Below are positions 23,790-35,577 of a stretch of DNA of 64,000 nt, piece after piece. The stretch spans positions 86,374,964 through 86,438,963 of the forward strand of contig NW_022098076.1 of assembly GCF_002288925.2 (NCBI RefSeq), given 5' to 3'. The notes beneath the pieces are model-generated. The model was given only the letters and a program-made list of their open reading frames with translations, did no database searches and was not told the DNA's origin. A program made the position numbers and the translations under genes. The DNA comes from Delphinapterus leucas (taxonomy: Eukaryota; Chordata; Mammalia; Artiodactyla; Monodontidae). Each line of letters begins with the position of its first letter. The stretch's first letter is position 1.

Positions 23790-24290
23790 CTTTATTGTCT
23801 ATCGTTGTGTAACAAATTACCCCCAAACCCAATGGCTTAAAACAATAATAAATGTTTATTAACTCAGAGAGTTGGGTCAGGAGTTTGGGAGCAGCTTACC
23901 CCAGCTGTTCTGATCCAGGGTCTCACATGATGTTGCCTGGGACCCCAGTCAACTGAAGGCTTGGTTGGTGCTGGAGGATCCAGTTCCATGATGGCTTACA
24001 CACCTGGCTGATTCAGTCTCCTTCCGCATGGACCTCTCCATGGTGCTGCAGAGTAGCGTCAGGGCATGGCAGTTGGCTTCTCCCAGAGTGAGTGATCCAA
24101 GACAGCAAGACAGAAGCCCCAAAGTCTTTTGTGACCTAGTACTGGGGTATTTTTGCAATATCCTATTGGTTACACAGGTCAGCCCTAATTCAGTGTGGGC
24201 TGGGAACACACAGGGGCTTGAATCCAAGAGGAGAGAATCAGGAGCTCTCTTGGAGGCTGGCTGCCACATAATCCAACACAAAAGAGCTGA
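23790..24290. repeat. Old interspersed repeat, same general type as 9160-9672
   Basis: Begins TGTGTAACAAATTACCCCCA and AATGGCTTAAAACAATAATA and runs to GGAGGCTGGCTGCCACATAA. Family not named. Confidence 0.5.
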
Positions 24291-24339
24291 TTTTACTTTT
24301 CAAAATGGAGTTTGTTTTAACACTGTTTTCCTTATTTTA

Positions 24340-24626
24340 TTTATTTATTTAATTTATTTATTTTTGGCTGCTTTGAGTCTTCGTTGCTGCGCGTGGGCCC
24401 TTCCTAGTTGTGGCGAGCGGGGGCCACTCTTCCCCAAGGTGCGGGTGCCTCTCATTGCGGTGGCCTTTCCTGCTGCAGAGCACAGGCTGTAGGCGCGGGC
24501 TCAGTAGTTGTGGCGCAGGGGCTCAGCCGCTCTGCAGCATGCAGGATCCTCCCAGACCAGGGATCGAACCCGTGTCTCCTGCATTGGCAGGCGGATTCTT
24601 AACCACTGCACCACCAGGGAAGTCCC
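24340..24626 (-). repeat. CHR-type SINE, long form
   Basis: Perfect 16-bp duplication TGTTTTCCTTATTTTA (24324-24339 and 24627-24642). Confidence 0.94.
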
Positions 24627-24657
24627 TGTTTTCCTTATTTTAAAAGAAACAGATGTG

Positions 24658-24776
24658 GGAATTCCCTGGTGGTCCAGCGGTTAGGACTTGGGGCTCTCAC
24701 TGCTGGGGCCCCGGGTTCCATCCCTGGTCTGGGATGTAGATGTTGGTTACATAAAAAACACAAAGAAGCAAAAAAA
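24658..24776 (+). repeat. Short CHR-type SINE
   Basis: Head ATTCCCTGGTGGTCCAGCGG, tail A-rich. Confidence 0.8.
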
Positions 24777-24892
24777 ATTTTTTCTAAGGACCCCAATACC
24801 TATACACTTTGAAACGATCATGTTACATACTTAGGTGTATGTGTCCTTTTATAATTTTAAATTTAAAATTTAAAAGACTTTATTGGTAGAGA

Positions 24893-25004
24893 CTTTTTTT
24901 TTTTTTGTCTGCACGGCTTGTGGGATCTTAGTTCCCCAGCCAGGGATTGAACCTGGGCCCTCAGCAGTGAAAGCACAGAGTCCTAACTGGACCGCCAGGG
25001 ACTT
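24893..25004 (-). repeat. Short CHR-type SINE, degraded
   Basis: T-tail, TGGGATCTTAGTTCCCCAGC and CCGCCAGGGAC. Confidence 0.75.
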
Positions 25005-25006
25005 TC

Positions 25007-26702
25007 TAAAGTACATCTGAACATGCTTTGAGTATGCTTTCCTGGAATCTTAAAATGTTGAAACATCTACAGTTATTTCAAGGAAATTTTATTGTACAAA
25101 GGGTTTTGTTTTGTTTTGTTTTTCCAATAAACAAGCGCTGCTTTTTCCTCTTATCCTGCTGTGAGTCAAGGGTTCTTCATAATATCTACCGTTTTAGGTT
25201 GAGTTTTTGAAGGGCTATTTCCCCCACCCCCACCCCTCCAAGAAAACCTTTGGACTTTAGAAGTGCTTTGAATTGGAAGCACTTGGAATTTAGAAGCAAA
25301 TAAAACCCTTAATGCCTCTAGAAAGCTGGACTAACCAGTTTTGGAGAGAAATCTTATATGGCCGGCTCTTCCACGTTAGCACAATTAGAGCTTTTACATA
25401 AACGTAGCCCACACCTTACATCCATTTTGAGATTGGAGATCCATCTACCTTTAGGATCACCTATCTGCCTGCTTCTGCAGGGAGCTGGGTATTCTTGACA
25501 GCTCCATCCCACTTGCCCCAAAAGGAGTGTTCCAGGTTGGGAAGGAAGGTGGCGCCCAAATCTTGGACAGTTAGTTCGCTGTAGAGAGTGCACTCTTTCT
25601 GTTCTAAGAGAAGTTCTCCGGAAAAGCTAGATATAGTGGTGCTTTCAGAGGCAGAAGTGGAAAAATGAGCTTCAAGAGACTAAGAAAGTCCCCAGCTTTG
25701 GGACCACTGGAATCCACATGCATACTCCATTATAACCCCATTTTCCTTTCTCATAAAAAGAGGGAGCCTTCCTCCCTTCTTTCTTTCCTTCCTTCCTTTC
25801 ATCCATTTATCCTAGATTTTAAAAAATTACATGGTAATTATTACGGAAAGATTACAAAATACAGATAAGCAAAAGGAAGAAAGTAAAAACCACCACCTGG
25901 ATTTAATCACTGTTATAATTTGAATCTGTATCCTTCCAAACATGTTTTATTATTTATTAGCCATTTCTTAGTTATTCAGAGAGCTGGGGTAAAAAAAAGC
26001 AAACAAAAACCCAACCCTGTTTTCTCCTACATTAAACACATTTGGGTAGATCATAGTGTTGGTTGATTCTTTGTGAACTATTTGCTATTTTGGAAATAAC
26101 TGAAAAGATAGGAAAAACAATGGGCAAAAGTTGACACAATTTTCACGAAATATGCCTCTACTTTTTTCTTTGCCTCTATTTTTTTTTTATTATGTAAAGA
26201 TGGGAATGAAAGAAGGTAAAGAAGAAGGAAGGAAGTTTCATAGAGAAACAATGTATAACAATAAGAGAACAAAAGTCAATTAAAATCAAGAGATATTAAT
26301 GTTTCACACCAATTTGGGGAAGCGGGGGAGGGGTAGAAAAAAATGACATGGACCAGCATCTTTGCCCAGTGATGGAGATTGGGAGGATGAAGATGAAGAT
26401 AACACTGAGACTAGTTAAGTCAGTTGTCTGGACTGGAATTTGATGCAGTCCATCACTGTGTTGAACAGTGAGTATACCTAAAAGATTGTGATCTCAGGGC
26501 AAGGACAGCTGTTGGAAATACATGCCTCGTAAATACATGCCATTGGTCCCAAAGGCAGCTTGGTGAAAGCAGGAATGACTCAGCAAAATCTAACATCACT
26601 CTGGGGAAAATGCCCCAAAGCTTGTCTTACTGATAATGACCATAGTTTTTATGTGACTACACATGATGACTGTGTTGTTTTGTTGGCTTGTTTGAATTAC
26701 AG
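25007..26702. other. Unassigned end of FBXO36 intron 2
   Basis: Nothing recognised except an L1-like stretch near 25800-25950 (CCACCACCTGGATTTAATCA). Confidence 0.45.
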
Positions 26703-26875
26703 TTCAAATTGCCTTAATATTTGGTGCAAGAATATTAGACTATGTCTTCAATTTATGCGAAGGTAAATTTGACTTCCTTGAACGGCTCTCAGACGATTTG
26801 CTCCTGAGTATCCTTTCTTATCTGGATCTTGAAGACATTGCCAGGCTTTCTCAAACATCACGCAGGTTTGCAAAG
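26703..26875 (+). CDS. FBXO36: FBXO36 internal coding exon carrying the F-box
   Basis: The acceptor is the AG at 26701-26702 after a T-rich tract, and the donor is GTAACA at 26876. The first two bases complete a split codon (G|TT, Val), then the exon encodes 57 codons. These include ALIFGARILDYVFNLCEG and then the F-box core FDFLERLSDDLLLSILSYLD followed by LEDIARLSQTSRRFAK. The pattern of Leu/Ile/Leu residues and the Leu-Pro-like start is the SKP1-binding F-box fold, so this exon carries the domain that docks the protein on SKP1-CUL1. The frame agrees with both neighbouring exons. A GTAAAT at 26763, preceded by GAAG, resembles a cryptic donor 60 nt into the exon, just before the F-box. Introns on both sides are long (about 22.6 and 19.3 kb). 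Confidence 0.95.
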
Positions 26876-26989
26876 GTAACAGTCAAATTATTTTGGGTCT
26901 GTACAGGATTTTCCTTGTGCTTCCTCAAAGTTGTTTAATTTTGTTTCAAGTTTTATTTTATTTTTAATATAGAAGTGGTTTATTATTTG

Positions 26990-27140
26990 CATTTATTTCA
27001 GCAAGCTTTTGTTGAATACTTATTTTATGACAGGTACTGTCCTAGGCACAGAGGCAACAGAGTTGAAAAGACATTATTCTTGCCCTCAAGGAAATTATAG
27101 TCTAATAGGAGAGAGCCGTACAGGTACAAACCATCACAAT
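26990..27140 (+). repeat. L2-like LINE 3' fragment
   Basis: TTTGTTGAATACTTATTTTA, GGTACTGTCCTAGGCACAGA and TGCCCTCAAGGAAATTATAG fit L2 3' ends. Confidence 0.6.
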
Positions 27141-27141
27141 G

Positions 27142-27189
27142 TAGTATGAGCAATTGAACAAGGGAAGTGTGAACAAGGTACTAAGACAG
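27142..27189 (+). repeat. 48-bp direct repeat, copy 1
   Basis: GTAGTATGAGCAATTGAACA followed by AGGGAAGTGTGAACAAGGTA. Similar to 27815-27864. Confidence 0.8.
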
Positions 27190-27814
27190 TGCAAGGTGAT
27201 TTGCTCTGCCTGGCTTCACAGAAGTGGGTTATTTTTTCTGTGTTTTGGGGGGAAAATAGGATTTCATCAGGTGGCCTGGCTAGCTAGGGGCATTCCAGGT
27301 CAAAGGGGCATTCCAAGTCCAGGCAGAAACTCAGGCAGAGGCATGATGGCATAAAAGAAGAAGGAAGGAGGTGATTACTCCCCAGCCATTTCCATTTCTT
27401 CCAGTAAAAGCCCTTTTCTGAAGTACCTATCTCCCACTATGGGTGATTCTGAGGCACTGTTCGTTGTAGTGCCCTGTTTTTCCCCATGCCCCAAACTCAC
27501 CAAATAGACTCTCTCACTTTGAATCCTCAGCAGAAGGCACAGGAATGGAAAACACAGTTAGTGCTGATTTCAACCAATGTTAGGGCCTTGATGCAACTGT
27601 TATTAGTTCCTCTCCTAGATCCTGGAAGGTGCCTTGGTTCCTGCCCCTTCAGCTATTCCTTCAACTCTAGAGCCCTGTCGTGTCCTAAACACACACATAC
27701 TATCCTTCCGTTTAATCCTTTTTGGTTTAAGTTAATCAGAGTTGGAGTTTGTTGCTTGCAACTGAAGAACCCTAACTCAGTATTTAGCTGTAATGTACCG
27801 GTGTTACCAACCAG

Positions 27815-27864
27815 GTAGTGTGAGCAATTCAACAAGGGAAGTGTGGGACAAGGTACAAAGACTT
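27815..27864 (+). repeat. 48-bp direct repeat, copy 2
   Basis: GTAGTGTGAGCAATTCAACA followed by AGGGAAGTGTGGGACAAGGT; a few mismatches and indels against copy 1. Confidence 0.8.
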
Positions 27865-27879
27865 GGTGGAAGGTACGGG

Positions 27880-28440
27880 GTACAAGGTAGAAGGTCTTGG
27901 CCTTCCCCCATCAATAGAAATTGACTAGAGGCCAGACAAGAAATTCAGTCAAGGCTTTATTGGGGCCCCTGCTGCAGCAGGGGCTAGCGAGAACAAACAA
28001 CAGTTTCCCCTGTTTGCTTGCTCCCTGAGTGGGGGGCAAGTTTGTTCCTTACATGGGGTGAGGGTAGGGGTGTGTCCAGGGGCCGGGCTGGAGGGGTGGC
28101 TTAGGTGTTTTGCCCACCCCTTAGGTAGTGTTGTGTGCAGGGGGCATGCGCAGTACCCTGGTTTTGCTCCAGGCCTTTCAAAAGTGGCAGTTGGGTTTTT
28201 TTTGGTCTCTTTGTATTTTTTTGTCCACAATTTGTCCCAGCTGCACATGCATGCAGTTATTTTTAGTCCCACACCGTTTCTTTGTATTGGGTTGCTCAAG
28301 GAGAGGTGTGTCCAGGTGTAAGCATTGCAGCACTGTAGCAAAGGGTCCCAGCTCCAGCAAGGGGTCCCAGGTCCCAGCCTGTCTCACCAAGGCAACGTCC
28401 ATTTATACAAGAACCTGCAGCATCTCCCAAGATGATTCAG
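27880..28440 (-). mobile_element. Probable ERV LTR, antisense
   Basis: On the - strand the element has CCAATAAAGCCTTGACTG (27951-27968) as a polyadenylation region followed by a short U5-like stretch. Upstream is GC-rich sequence with short repeats (GGGGTCCCAG at 28355-28380) and an imperfect palindrome near 27963-27990. Boundaries are uncertain. Confidence 0.5.
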
Positions 28441-28504
28441 ATCATAATCTTATTATCTAAAAAGTCAACATTTTTTTCACAGTAATGCAAAAAAATTCCT
28501 TGAT

Positions 28505-28711
28505 TTTTTTTTTTTTTTTTTGTACACCGGGCTCTTCACTGTTCTGGCCTTTGCCGTTGCGGAGCACAGGCTCCGGACGCGCAGGCTCAGCGGCCATGGC
28601 TCACGGGCCCAGCCACTCCGCGGCATGTGGGATCTTCCCGGACCGGGGCACGAACACGTGTCCCCTGCATCGGCAGGCGGACTCTCAACCACTGCGCCAC
28701 CAGGGAAGCCC
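28505..28711 (-). repeat. CHR-2-like SINE
   Basis: T-tail, GTACACCGGGCTCTTCACTG, end GGGAAGCCC; TCCTTGATTTTT on both sides. Confidence 0.92.
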
Positions 28712-29800
28712 TCCTTGATTTTTATATATTAATTTTAGGTTTACAATCTGTATTACTTAATATACCCCTTTTGAGTAAAAAAACATGTATACTTGATTTT
28801 TCCCCCTAAAATGGAGGGCCAGAACCAAGTATTATGTATATCATTGTACTGTATTTTTTTTGCCCTTTTAAAAAAAGTATTAAAGTTAAGATTTTGTACT
28901 TGCTGCTGCTAAGAAGCTGATTATTCATGCTTTAAATGAAGGAAGATTTTTGTTTGTTTGCTGTTTGGGTTTTTGGTTTTTAATTGATGTGTAATTGATC
29001 AACAATTCTCTGTTAGTTCCAGGTACGTAGTATGATGATTTGCTATTTCTATATGTTACAAAATGATCATCACTGAAGGAGAGTTTTAAGTGACTAAAAT
29101 ATAGTAGTGGGAATGTATTAAAAGCTTCTGCCAGGGCCTGGGTTTGTCCTGAGAATAAATGGAAGGATTCCATAGGAAATGGCGGCCACTGCAGTGTCTT
29201 GTGAAATTGATTCCTTACTTGTAGATTCCTTACTTGGAGCAACTGGCTTCCCTCCGGGTTTTGCTCATTTCCACTTTCTATTCCTCTCCCTCCCAATGCC
29301 CTGCCATTATGTTAGCGCAATCTTGAAAATAGCCTCCATAATTTACCCCGCACTCTAAAGTAAGGCTTTTCTAGGTTGCTGGTTTCAGCCCTCAGAATCC
29401 TCGCAGAGCAGAATTATTCAAAGATGGAATATGATCCAAGGCTGCTTTTTTCTTTCTGTGTAATATTAACCATTCACTTCTGTTGTTAGTCCGAATATTA
29501 TATGTTCCATTTACATATTTTTCCCTTCATTTATAAACCACTTTCATTTACTGTTTTGCCCCCTCAGTTATTAAATTATTTTATTAAGGAAGAGTCCTCT
29601 ATTTCAAACTTTTGGGGGCACATTTATTAGCAAATTAATTGTATCCCTGTCCCACTTTTTCCTGTGGTCCCAGGGAGGGAGGTTTCCATCCTGTTCAAGA
29701 CCAGTGCCACCTGCCACCCAGCTCCAAGTTCCAACCCAAAGGATTTCAGGTTGTCACTTACCTCCTTTCTCTTCTGTGTGGTTGTTGTTATGTATTTTTT
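28712..29800. other. Unassigned intronic DNA
   Basis: A short antisense L1-end-like piece (TTAATTGATGTGTAATTGAT near 28979-29060) is the only thing I recognise. Confidence 0.4.
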
Positions 29801-30290
29801 ACTTTTTATTTATAAATAATTTTAGATTTATAAAAGTGTTGTAAAGATAATACAGAGAGTTTGCATATACCCTTCCCCTAATTAGCTTCCCCTAATGCTG
29901 ACATCTTACATAACCTGGGACATTTTTTTTTTTTTTGCGGTACGCAGGCCTCTCACTGTTGTGGCCTCTCCCGTTGCGGAGCACAGGCTCCGGATGCGCA
30001 GGCTTAGCGGCCATGGCTCACGGGCCCAGCCGCTCCGGGGCATGTGGGATCCTCCCGGACCGGGGCACGAACCCGCGTCCCCTGCATCCGCAGGCGGACT
30101 CTCAACCACCGCGCCACCAGGGAAGCCCAACCTGGGACATTTTATCAAAACTCAACAGTTAATGTTGCTACAATAATATTAACTAAACCGCAGACTTGAT
30201 TTGTATTTCATCATTTTTTCCACTAATATCCTTTTGGTGTTTCAGGATCCAATCTGGGAAACTATGTTACATTTAGTGCCTATTTCTAAA
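29800..30290 (-). mobile_element. Old L1 3' part, antisense, interrupted by a SINE
   Basis: TTGTAAAGATAATACAGAGAG and GCATATACCCTTCCCCTAAT on the left and CAGGATCCAATCTGGGAAAC on the right fit one L1 split by the SINE at 29927-30128. Confidence 0.65.
29927..30128 (-). repeat. CHR-2-like SINE
   Basis: 15-bp duplication AACCTGGGACATTTT (29912-29926 and 30129-30143), perfect. Confidence 0.95.
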
Positions 30291-30769
30291 GGTCTCTTTC
30301 AATTGGTTTTTCCTCTTGGTACATTGACTTTTCTTAAATCAGTCTCATCCTTCAAAGAACAAAAACTCTCAACTCTATTCTTATTCAATCTCTTTCCTTC
30401 CCTGTTTGTGAAAATAAGGGTTTACATAGCAGTTCACACTCAGCAAACCAGCACCATTCATCCTACTGAGATTTTATAATCTGTGATAAAATGGGAACAG
30501 TATGGGTGATGTGAAGAGTTTGTCATCAAGCTAAATTCATTCCATTTAAATGACCATTCTTCAACAGAGGTTAGGCCTTCCTATTTGGGGGAGATTTAAA
30601 ATGTCCCTTCTTTTATAAAATAGTGGTATTAAAATGTGATAATTTTAACAAATTATCCTTACTTGGCAAATTAAAAAAGTCAGCAATCTTATTTTGGTTC
30701 TTAATTGTTGTTTTGTTTGATATCTAAAAATTTTGCTGGTCTTACACCATCCAGAATTCTGGGAGCCAC

Positions 30770-31290
30770 TGGCCTTTTGTCAGTTTACCCTTCATCTCTC
30801 ATTTCCCCTCTCTCCATGCCTCCTAAATCTCTCTGGCCTCATTCACAGTAACCTCTTGGTTGTCACATCCAAAGGGCAAGAGGCCTTCCATGTCCTGACC
30901 CATCTCTGCTTCCAGAATTCTCTGGCGGGTCCCTTCATGCCTGCCCTTTCACTGCTTCATTGGTAGCTCTTCCATGCGGGCTGAGCGTGGCCTTTCTAAA
31001 ATGCACTCTGGTCATATCACTGCCCTGCTCAGTGACACTTAGTGATGTCCCATCATTTTCAGAATGAGAGCCAAAGCCTTAGCTGGCACTTCAGGCCGTG
31101 GTGCCCTGGCCCCAGCTCCTGCCCCCAGCCCCAGCCAAGTAGACTGCGTGCAGCTGTCCCATGTGCTGGGCTCTCTGGGCCCCTTGGCCTTTGCTTATGC
31201 TGTTCCCTTTCGGAGGAATGGCTTCCCTTGTGACCCATCACTCTTAACTCCTGAACGCTTCTCATTTGGGCTTTGTGCTATATCCATTTT
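30770..31290. repeat. L2-like LINE fragment
   Basis: ATATCACTGCCCTGCTCAGT, CCATCATTTTCAGAATGAGA and TGGCCTTTGCTTATGCTGTT resemble L2. Orientation not settled. Confidence 0.5.
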
Positions 31291-31401
31291 GTTTATATTT
31301 TAGAAAAAGAAAATGGATTTGCATTACAATAACCAGGTTGAAAATTGAAAAAAATTATATGTCTTTTAATGTGTAGTAAAAAGTAATTCTCCCTCCCATT
31401 C

Positions 31402-31599
31402 TTTTTATTATTATTATTTATTTATTTATTTTGGCTGCACCGGGTCTTAGTTGCAGCATGCGGGATCTTTAGTTGTTGCGGCATGCGAACTCTTAGTTGC
31501 AGCATGCATGTGGGATCTAGTTCCCTGACCAGGGATCAAATCCAGGCCCCCTGCATTGGGAGCACGGTGTCTTAGCCACTGGACCACCAGGGAAGTCCC
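31402..31599 (-). repeat. Short CHR-type SINE
   Basis: TTTTGGCTGCACCGGGTCTT to CCACCAGGGAAGTCCC; similar CTCCCTCCCATTCTT on both sides. Confidence 0.85.
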
Positions 31600-31762
31600 T
31601 CCCTCTCATTCTTGATCCTCATTCCTCTAATTCTCATCTCCAGCAGCAATTATATTACCAGTGTCTCATATGTCCTTCCAGAGAGAGTCTGTGCACATAT
31701 GTGTGTGTGTGATGTGTGAGCATATATACATGTACACATACCCTTTTAAAAAGCATATGGTA

Positions 31763-31974
31763 GGGCTTTCCTGGTGGCGCAGTGGTTGAGAGTCCACCTG
31801 CCGATGCAGGGGACACGGGTTCGTGCCCCGGTCCGGGAAGATCCCACATGCCGCGGAGCGGCTGGGCCCGTGAGCCATGGCCGCTGGGCCTGCGCGTCCA
31901 GAGCCTGTGCTCCGCAACGGGAGAGGCCACAGCAGTGAGAGGCCTGCATACCGCCAAAAAAAAAAAAAAAAAAA
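31763..31974 (+). repeat. CHR-2-like SINE
   Basis: Head GGGCTTTCCTGGTGGCGCAG, A-tail 31956-31974; flanks AAAGCATATGGTA and AAAGCATGTGGTA. Confidence 0.94.
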
Positions 31975-32189
31975 GAAAGCATGTGGTAGCATATTATATA
32001 TTGTTCTTTGTCGATTTTTTCCCACCTCACAACATATTTTAGACACTCTTTTATGTCAGTACGTATAAATCTTCAGGTTAGAAAAGTGCCCTAAGTTGTT
32101 ATTATATGGACAAATCATAATTTTTTTAAACTAGATCCTTACTGATAGACATTTAGGTTGTTTCCCCTCTGCTATTTGTAAATAACGCG

Positions 32190-33050
32190 CCACACTATGG
32201 CTAGACTGGACTCCGCAGAAGTGGGTCTGCCCTGGAAGCATAAAGACACATGAGAGACACAGAGGGTGTAGGGACTCTGGGTGGACGGGTGCCTGAGCCT
32301 GGGAGAGCCCGTGGTGCTGGCCCACACCCAAGGATGGAAGTTTCCACTTATCAAACTTAATGCCACCAGCAGTCAGGGCCATCTGGCTGCCTGCCCTTGC
32401 TCTGATTCCGTGTTGACCAAGCCGTGGAGCCTCCAGGGATGAGCATCTGAAGGTCTCATGGGTGGATGGTTATATTTCTCAGGGTAAAGAGGCAGCCTCT
32501 GGGAGCTTGGCTAATATAAGCACAGCCCTGAAAGGTGGGTCCCACGTCACAGTATACCAGAAAGTCACACTGAGGGCCAGCCCTGGGTTTGCAGTGAGCT
32601 CGCTAAGGTAAGGCTGCCATGTAGACCCTTCCTGGGGAATGCTGAGGTCCAGAAGGGGGAGGGACGATCATGACTAGCAAACATATTCATCTTGGTAGTG
32701 ACTCAGGAACAGGCCCACGGAGAAAGAAAATCTCTCCTCTGTCACATTTTGGCCTACAGAGAAACAGATTTTTCCTTATGTTCCCAAATTCCCTATGACT
32801 GTGATCCCCAAGTCTGGCCACGTAGGTATGGCACCCAGGGAGCAGGTGAAAACAGGCCAGGCCCCGAGTCGGATTGGGTAGGTCTTGGTGGACCCAGCGT
32901 CTGCATTGTCTTGCAACCCGATTCTAAGCGTCCAGGCCAAGAATTTGACCATTTGATATTAAAATTGTACAGACAAAATATCTCACGAGACTCTGAAAGG
33001 CTGGAAGCTTGGGATGGGGGCGGGGCTGTTGTTTTTCCAACTCCACTTGT
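32190..33050. other. Unassigned intronic DNA
   Basis: No exon or clear repeat recognised; open frames here have no recognisable protein signature. Confidence 0.4.
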
Positions 33051-33054
33051 GTAC

Positions 33055-33235
33055 AGGCAGTGTGGATGTTTAAATCAGCTTGAGACCAGAGACCTGGGTT
33101 CTGTTCTTTGCTCAGCTACTCTGCACCATGATCCTTGGGCAGTCACACCCTTATCCCCTCTAAGCCTTAATTTCCACATTTATAAAAGGAAAGTTTTTAA
33201 CTAGATAAACCCTAGGATCCCTTTCAACTTGAATG
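33055..33235 (+). repeat. MIR SINE
   Basis: AGAGACCTGGGTTCTGTTCT, GATCCTTGGGCAGTCACACC and CCTTAATTTCCACATTTATA follow the MIR order. Confidence 0.7.
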
Positions 33236-33679
33236 TAGTTTATGTGTGTTAAGTTCATGCACCACCTCCAGGGGGAGCTAAATCCACGATTGGCTATGTT
33301 TGGATCAAAGCAGCTGGAACCATAGTCAGGATGGGTACTCTTGTGTTTTGCAACCTGGCATCTATCAAGCAAAAGAGCCCCAGGGTTTGGGAGTCCTAGA
33401 TGGGGGTATTTTGTAAACCAACTTATAATACAAAACAAAACTGAATATTTTTATTGTAAAATATAATAAGTCATAAATGAAGTTACACTGGTGGAAATTT
33501 CAGCTCTCTTGTAAGAATTCCTTCCTTTCCTCCAAAACCTCATCATTTTCTTCCATAATCTCTGTTATATAAGATACACTGATATCCTGAAATGTATTGT
33601 GCTGGGAAAGGGGTAGCCACCTATACTAGTGTTACAGAGTTCAGAGTTTTAAAAGGAGGTTCAGATCTGTTTTATTTTT

Positions 33680-33833
33680 ACTTATTTATTTATTTTTAAT
33701 TATTTTATTTTATTTTATTGCTTTCTTGGCCGTGTGGCATGGCATGCCGGATCTTAGTTCCCCGACAACGGATCGAACCCATGCCCCCTGCATTGGGAGC
33801 ATGGAGGCTTAACACTGGACCACCAGGGAAGTC
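33680..33833 (-). repeat. Short CHR-type SINE
   Basis: CTGTTTTATTTTT on both sides (33667 and 33834); end CCACCAGGGAAGTC. Confidence 0.87.
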
Positions 33834-33834
33834 C

Positions 33835-34734
33835 TGTTTTATTTTTTAATATTAAGATTTTCTAAGAGTTTTCCTCTCTTGTTTATATTTAGAATATGTT
33901 GTAATCCGAGTAGAGGAACTGGACCTTGAAGAACTGTTGAAGGTGGGATAAGGTAATGAAGGACCTGCCTAGCATCAAAGTGTTTGGGGGGCTGTCGTCA
34001 TCAGAACGTGCAGCATTGCTGCTTCACTGTAACCTTCATGATGTGAATATAATAGTTTTTGCTTTTGATATTTACGCAGAAAGGGTCTTAAACGATTATG
34101 CTTGATTATACTATTAATTTCTGTCTGAAATTCACTCTTTTCCCTTATTGGAATACATTGAGAGTAACATGAGGTATGAAAGTAACCACCACTGGCTGCT
34201 TTCTGCTCGAAAGTGAGTGTAATGGTGTCATGAAATAGAGATAACGCTTACATGTTTTTCACCTGCCCCAGAAAGAAGTCAGAACATGTGGGAGCAAAGT
34301 AGGACAGTGCCAAGGCCAGGCCAGGGGTGGTGGGAATGGGATGCTTGGCTGTCTGGAATTGTGGGCAGGGTGGATAGTGGGCAGCTGGGTGTGGCCTGGT
34401 GGGCTGAAGTGATGGTCCACAGTGGGGGACATCAGTTAGGGGCACAGTGAGGTCACTTTTAGACAGCTGTCGCATGGTGGCGGGGTTGTCCCAATCCTGG
34501 CACTGGGGGGTGCTCCCTAGACTCCCAACTATGGCAACTGAACTGGCCCCCCAGTGCCTAAGTGCCTATGGGGCCTTTCTTTCCGGTGTCTCCTCAGAAA
34601 TGGCTGAGGTAGCATCTATTCTGTCTCCCCTTCCTGCCCGTTGATTACGTCTTTTCCATGTGCTTTATATATGTTATTCCTAATCCTCACAGCACTAAAA
34701 GTTTAGTGTCATTTCCATATAATCATAATAAGTT
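33835..34734. other. Unassigned intronic DNA
   Basis: Nothing recognised beyond short T-rich tracts. Confidence 0.4.
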
Positions 34735-34902
34735 CCATTTATTGAATATCTACTACGTGCTAAGCGCTGAATGTACGTCATCCAGTGCAATCCTCAAACA
34801 GTGCCGTAAGATGGATGAGTAGAGACTCTCTTGTCCTGATTTTCAAGGAGGGAACAGAGGCTCAGGTAAAGCACACAGATAATGAACAGTGGAGCCAGCC
34901 AG
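34735..34902 (-). repeat. MIR SINE, cut by the 205-bp copy
   Basis: TATTGAATATCTACTACGTGC, TCCTCAAACAGTGCCGTAAG and GAACAGAGGCTCAGGTAAAG follow an antisense MIR. It stops at 34902 where the duplicated segment begins. Confidence 0.65.
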
Positions 34903-35107
34903 TGCTCACCAAAGAGCACTCAGTGCCGAGGATGCTTCCGGTAATGAGATGATAAGGTGGTTTGCTCTATGGGTGTCAGTCAGCTCCTTTCCCCAGCTGG
35001 GCTCATAAACCAAATGCCCAGGTGGCAAGGATGGAAATTGTGCACGGACTCAACCACATGAGTCTCTTCTTTTCAAGATTAACCTGCCCACTGTCACAGG
35101 AGAGGCA
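34903..35107 (+). repeat. 205-bp copy identical to 39611-39815
   Basis: Base-by-base comparison by eye shows no difference between 34903-35107 and 39611-39815. The sequence is part of the decayed retroviral pol at 39.1-40.3 kb, where it continues in context on both sides; here it sits between MIR-like sequence and unrelated DNA. So this is the inserted or duplicated copy and 39.6 kb is the source. Both right-hand flanks contain TGCTG one or two bases beyond the break. Confidence 0.93.
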
Positions 35108-35577
35108 GGTGCTGTGCCCGGGCAGCCTTACTCCATGGCTGGTGTGCTTGAATCAGTTTATTCTCCTCCTCAGATGACCAAATGCAAGATCAGATGTGGA
35201 GACCAGGCTCGGAGCAATAAGTAGAATGTCCAGGATGACTTAATTACTAAGTGGCAGGGCCAGCGTTCAAATCAGCTCGTCCCTGAAGAACATGAGGAAC
35301 AGGTTCTGTCTTTCATAAGATGGAGTTAAGTATGGGAATGTGTTTTTTCCCTCAGGTAGACTGGAGCTACAGCAGGTAGGTCCCACAATGATACTTTCAA
35401 AGCCATGAAAGTATTTTCTTCCTCAGGCCACATGGAAGCATCCCATGAGCAGTAAGGCAGAAAAGGTCCTGCCCCCTCAGGACATGTCACAGTCTTCATT
35501 ATCCTTATCTATATAATTGTGGTAGCTCAGATTCCTTTTTCATATATCTTTTAAATATTTGTCTATGAGTCATTTCT

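Larger units (their letters stand above)
31300..32190 (-). mobile_element. Old L1 3' part, antisense, interrupted by two SINEs
   Basis: GTGTCTCATATGTCCTTCCA, TATTTTAGACACTCTTTTAT and GACATTTAGGTTGTTTCCCC are typical. SINEs at 31402-31599 and 31763-31974 sit inside. Confidence 0.6.

Noticed and set aside
32692..33204. 170-codon open frame on the + strand in FBXO36 intron 3
   Set aside because: No recognisable domain, poor start context, and its end runs into a MIR; probably chance.
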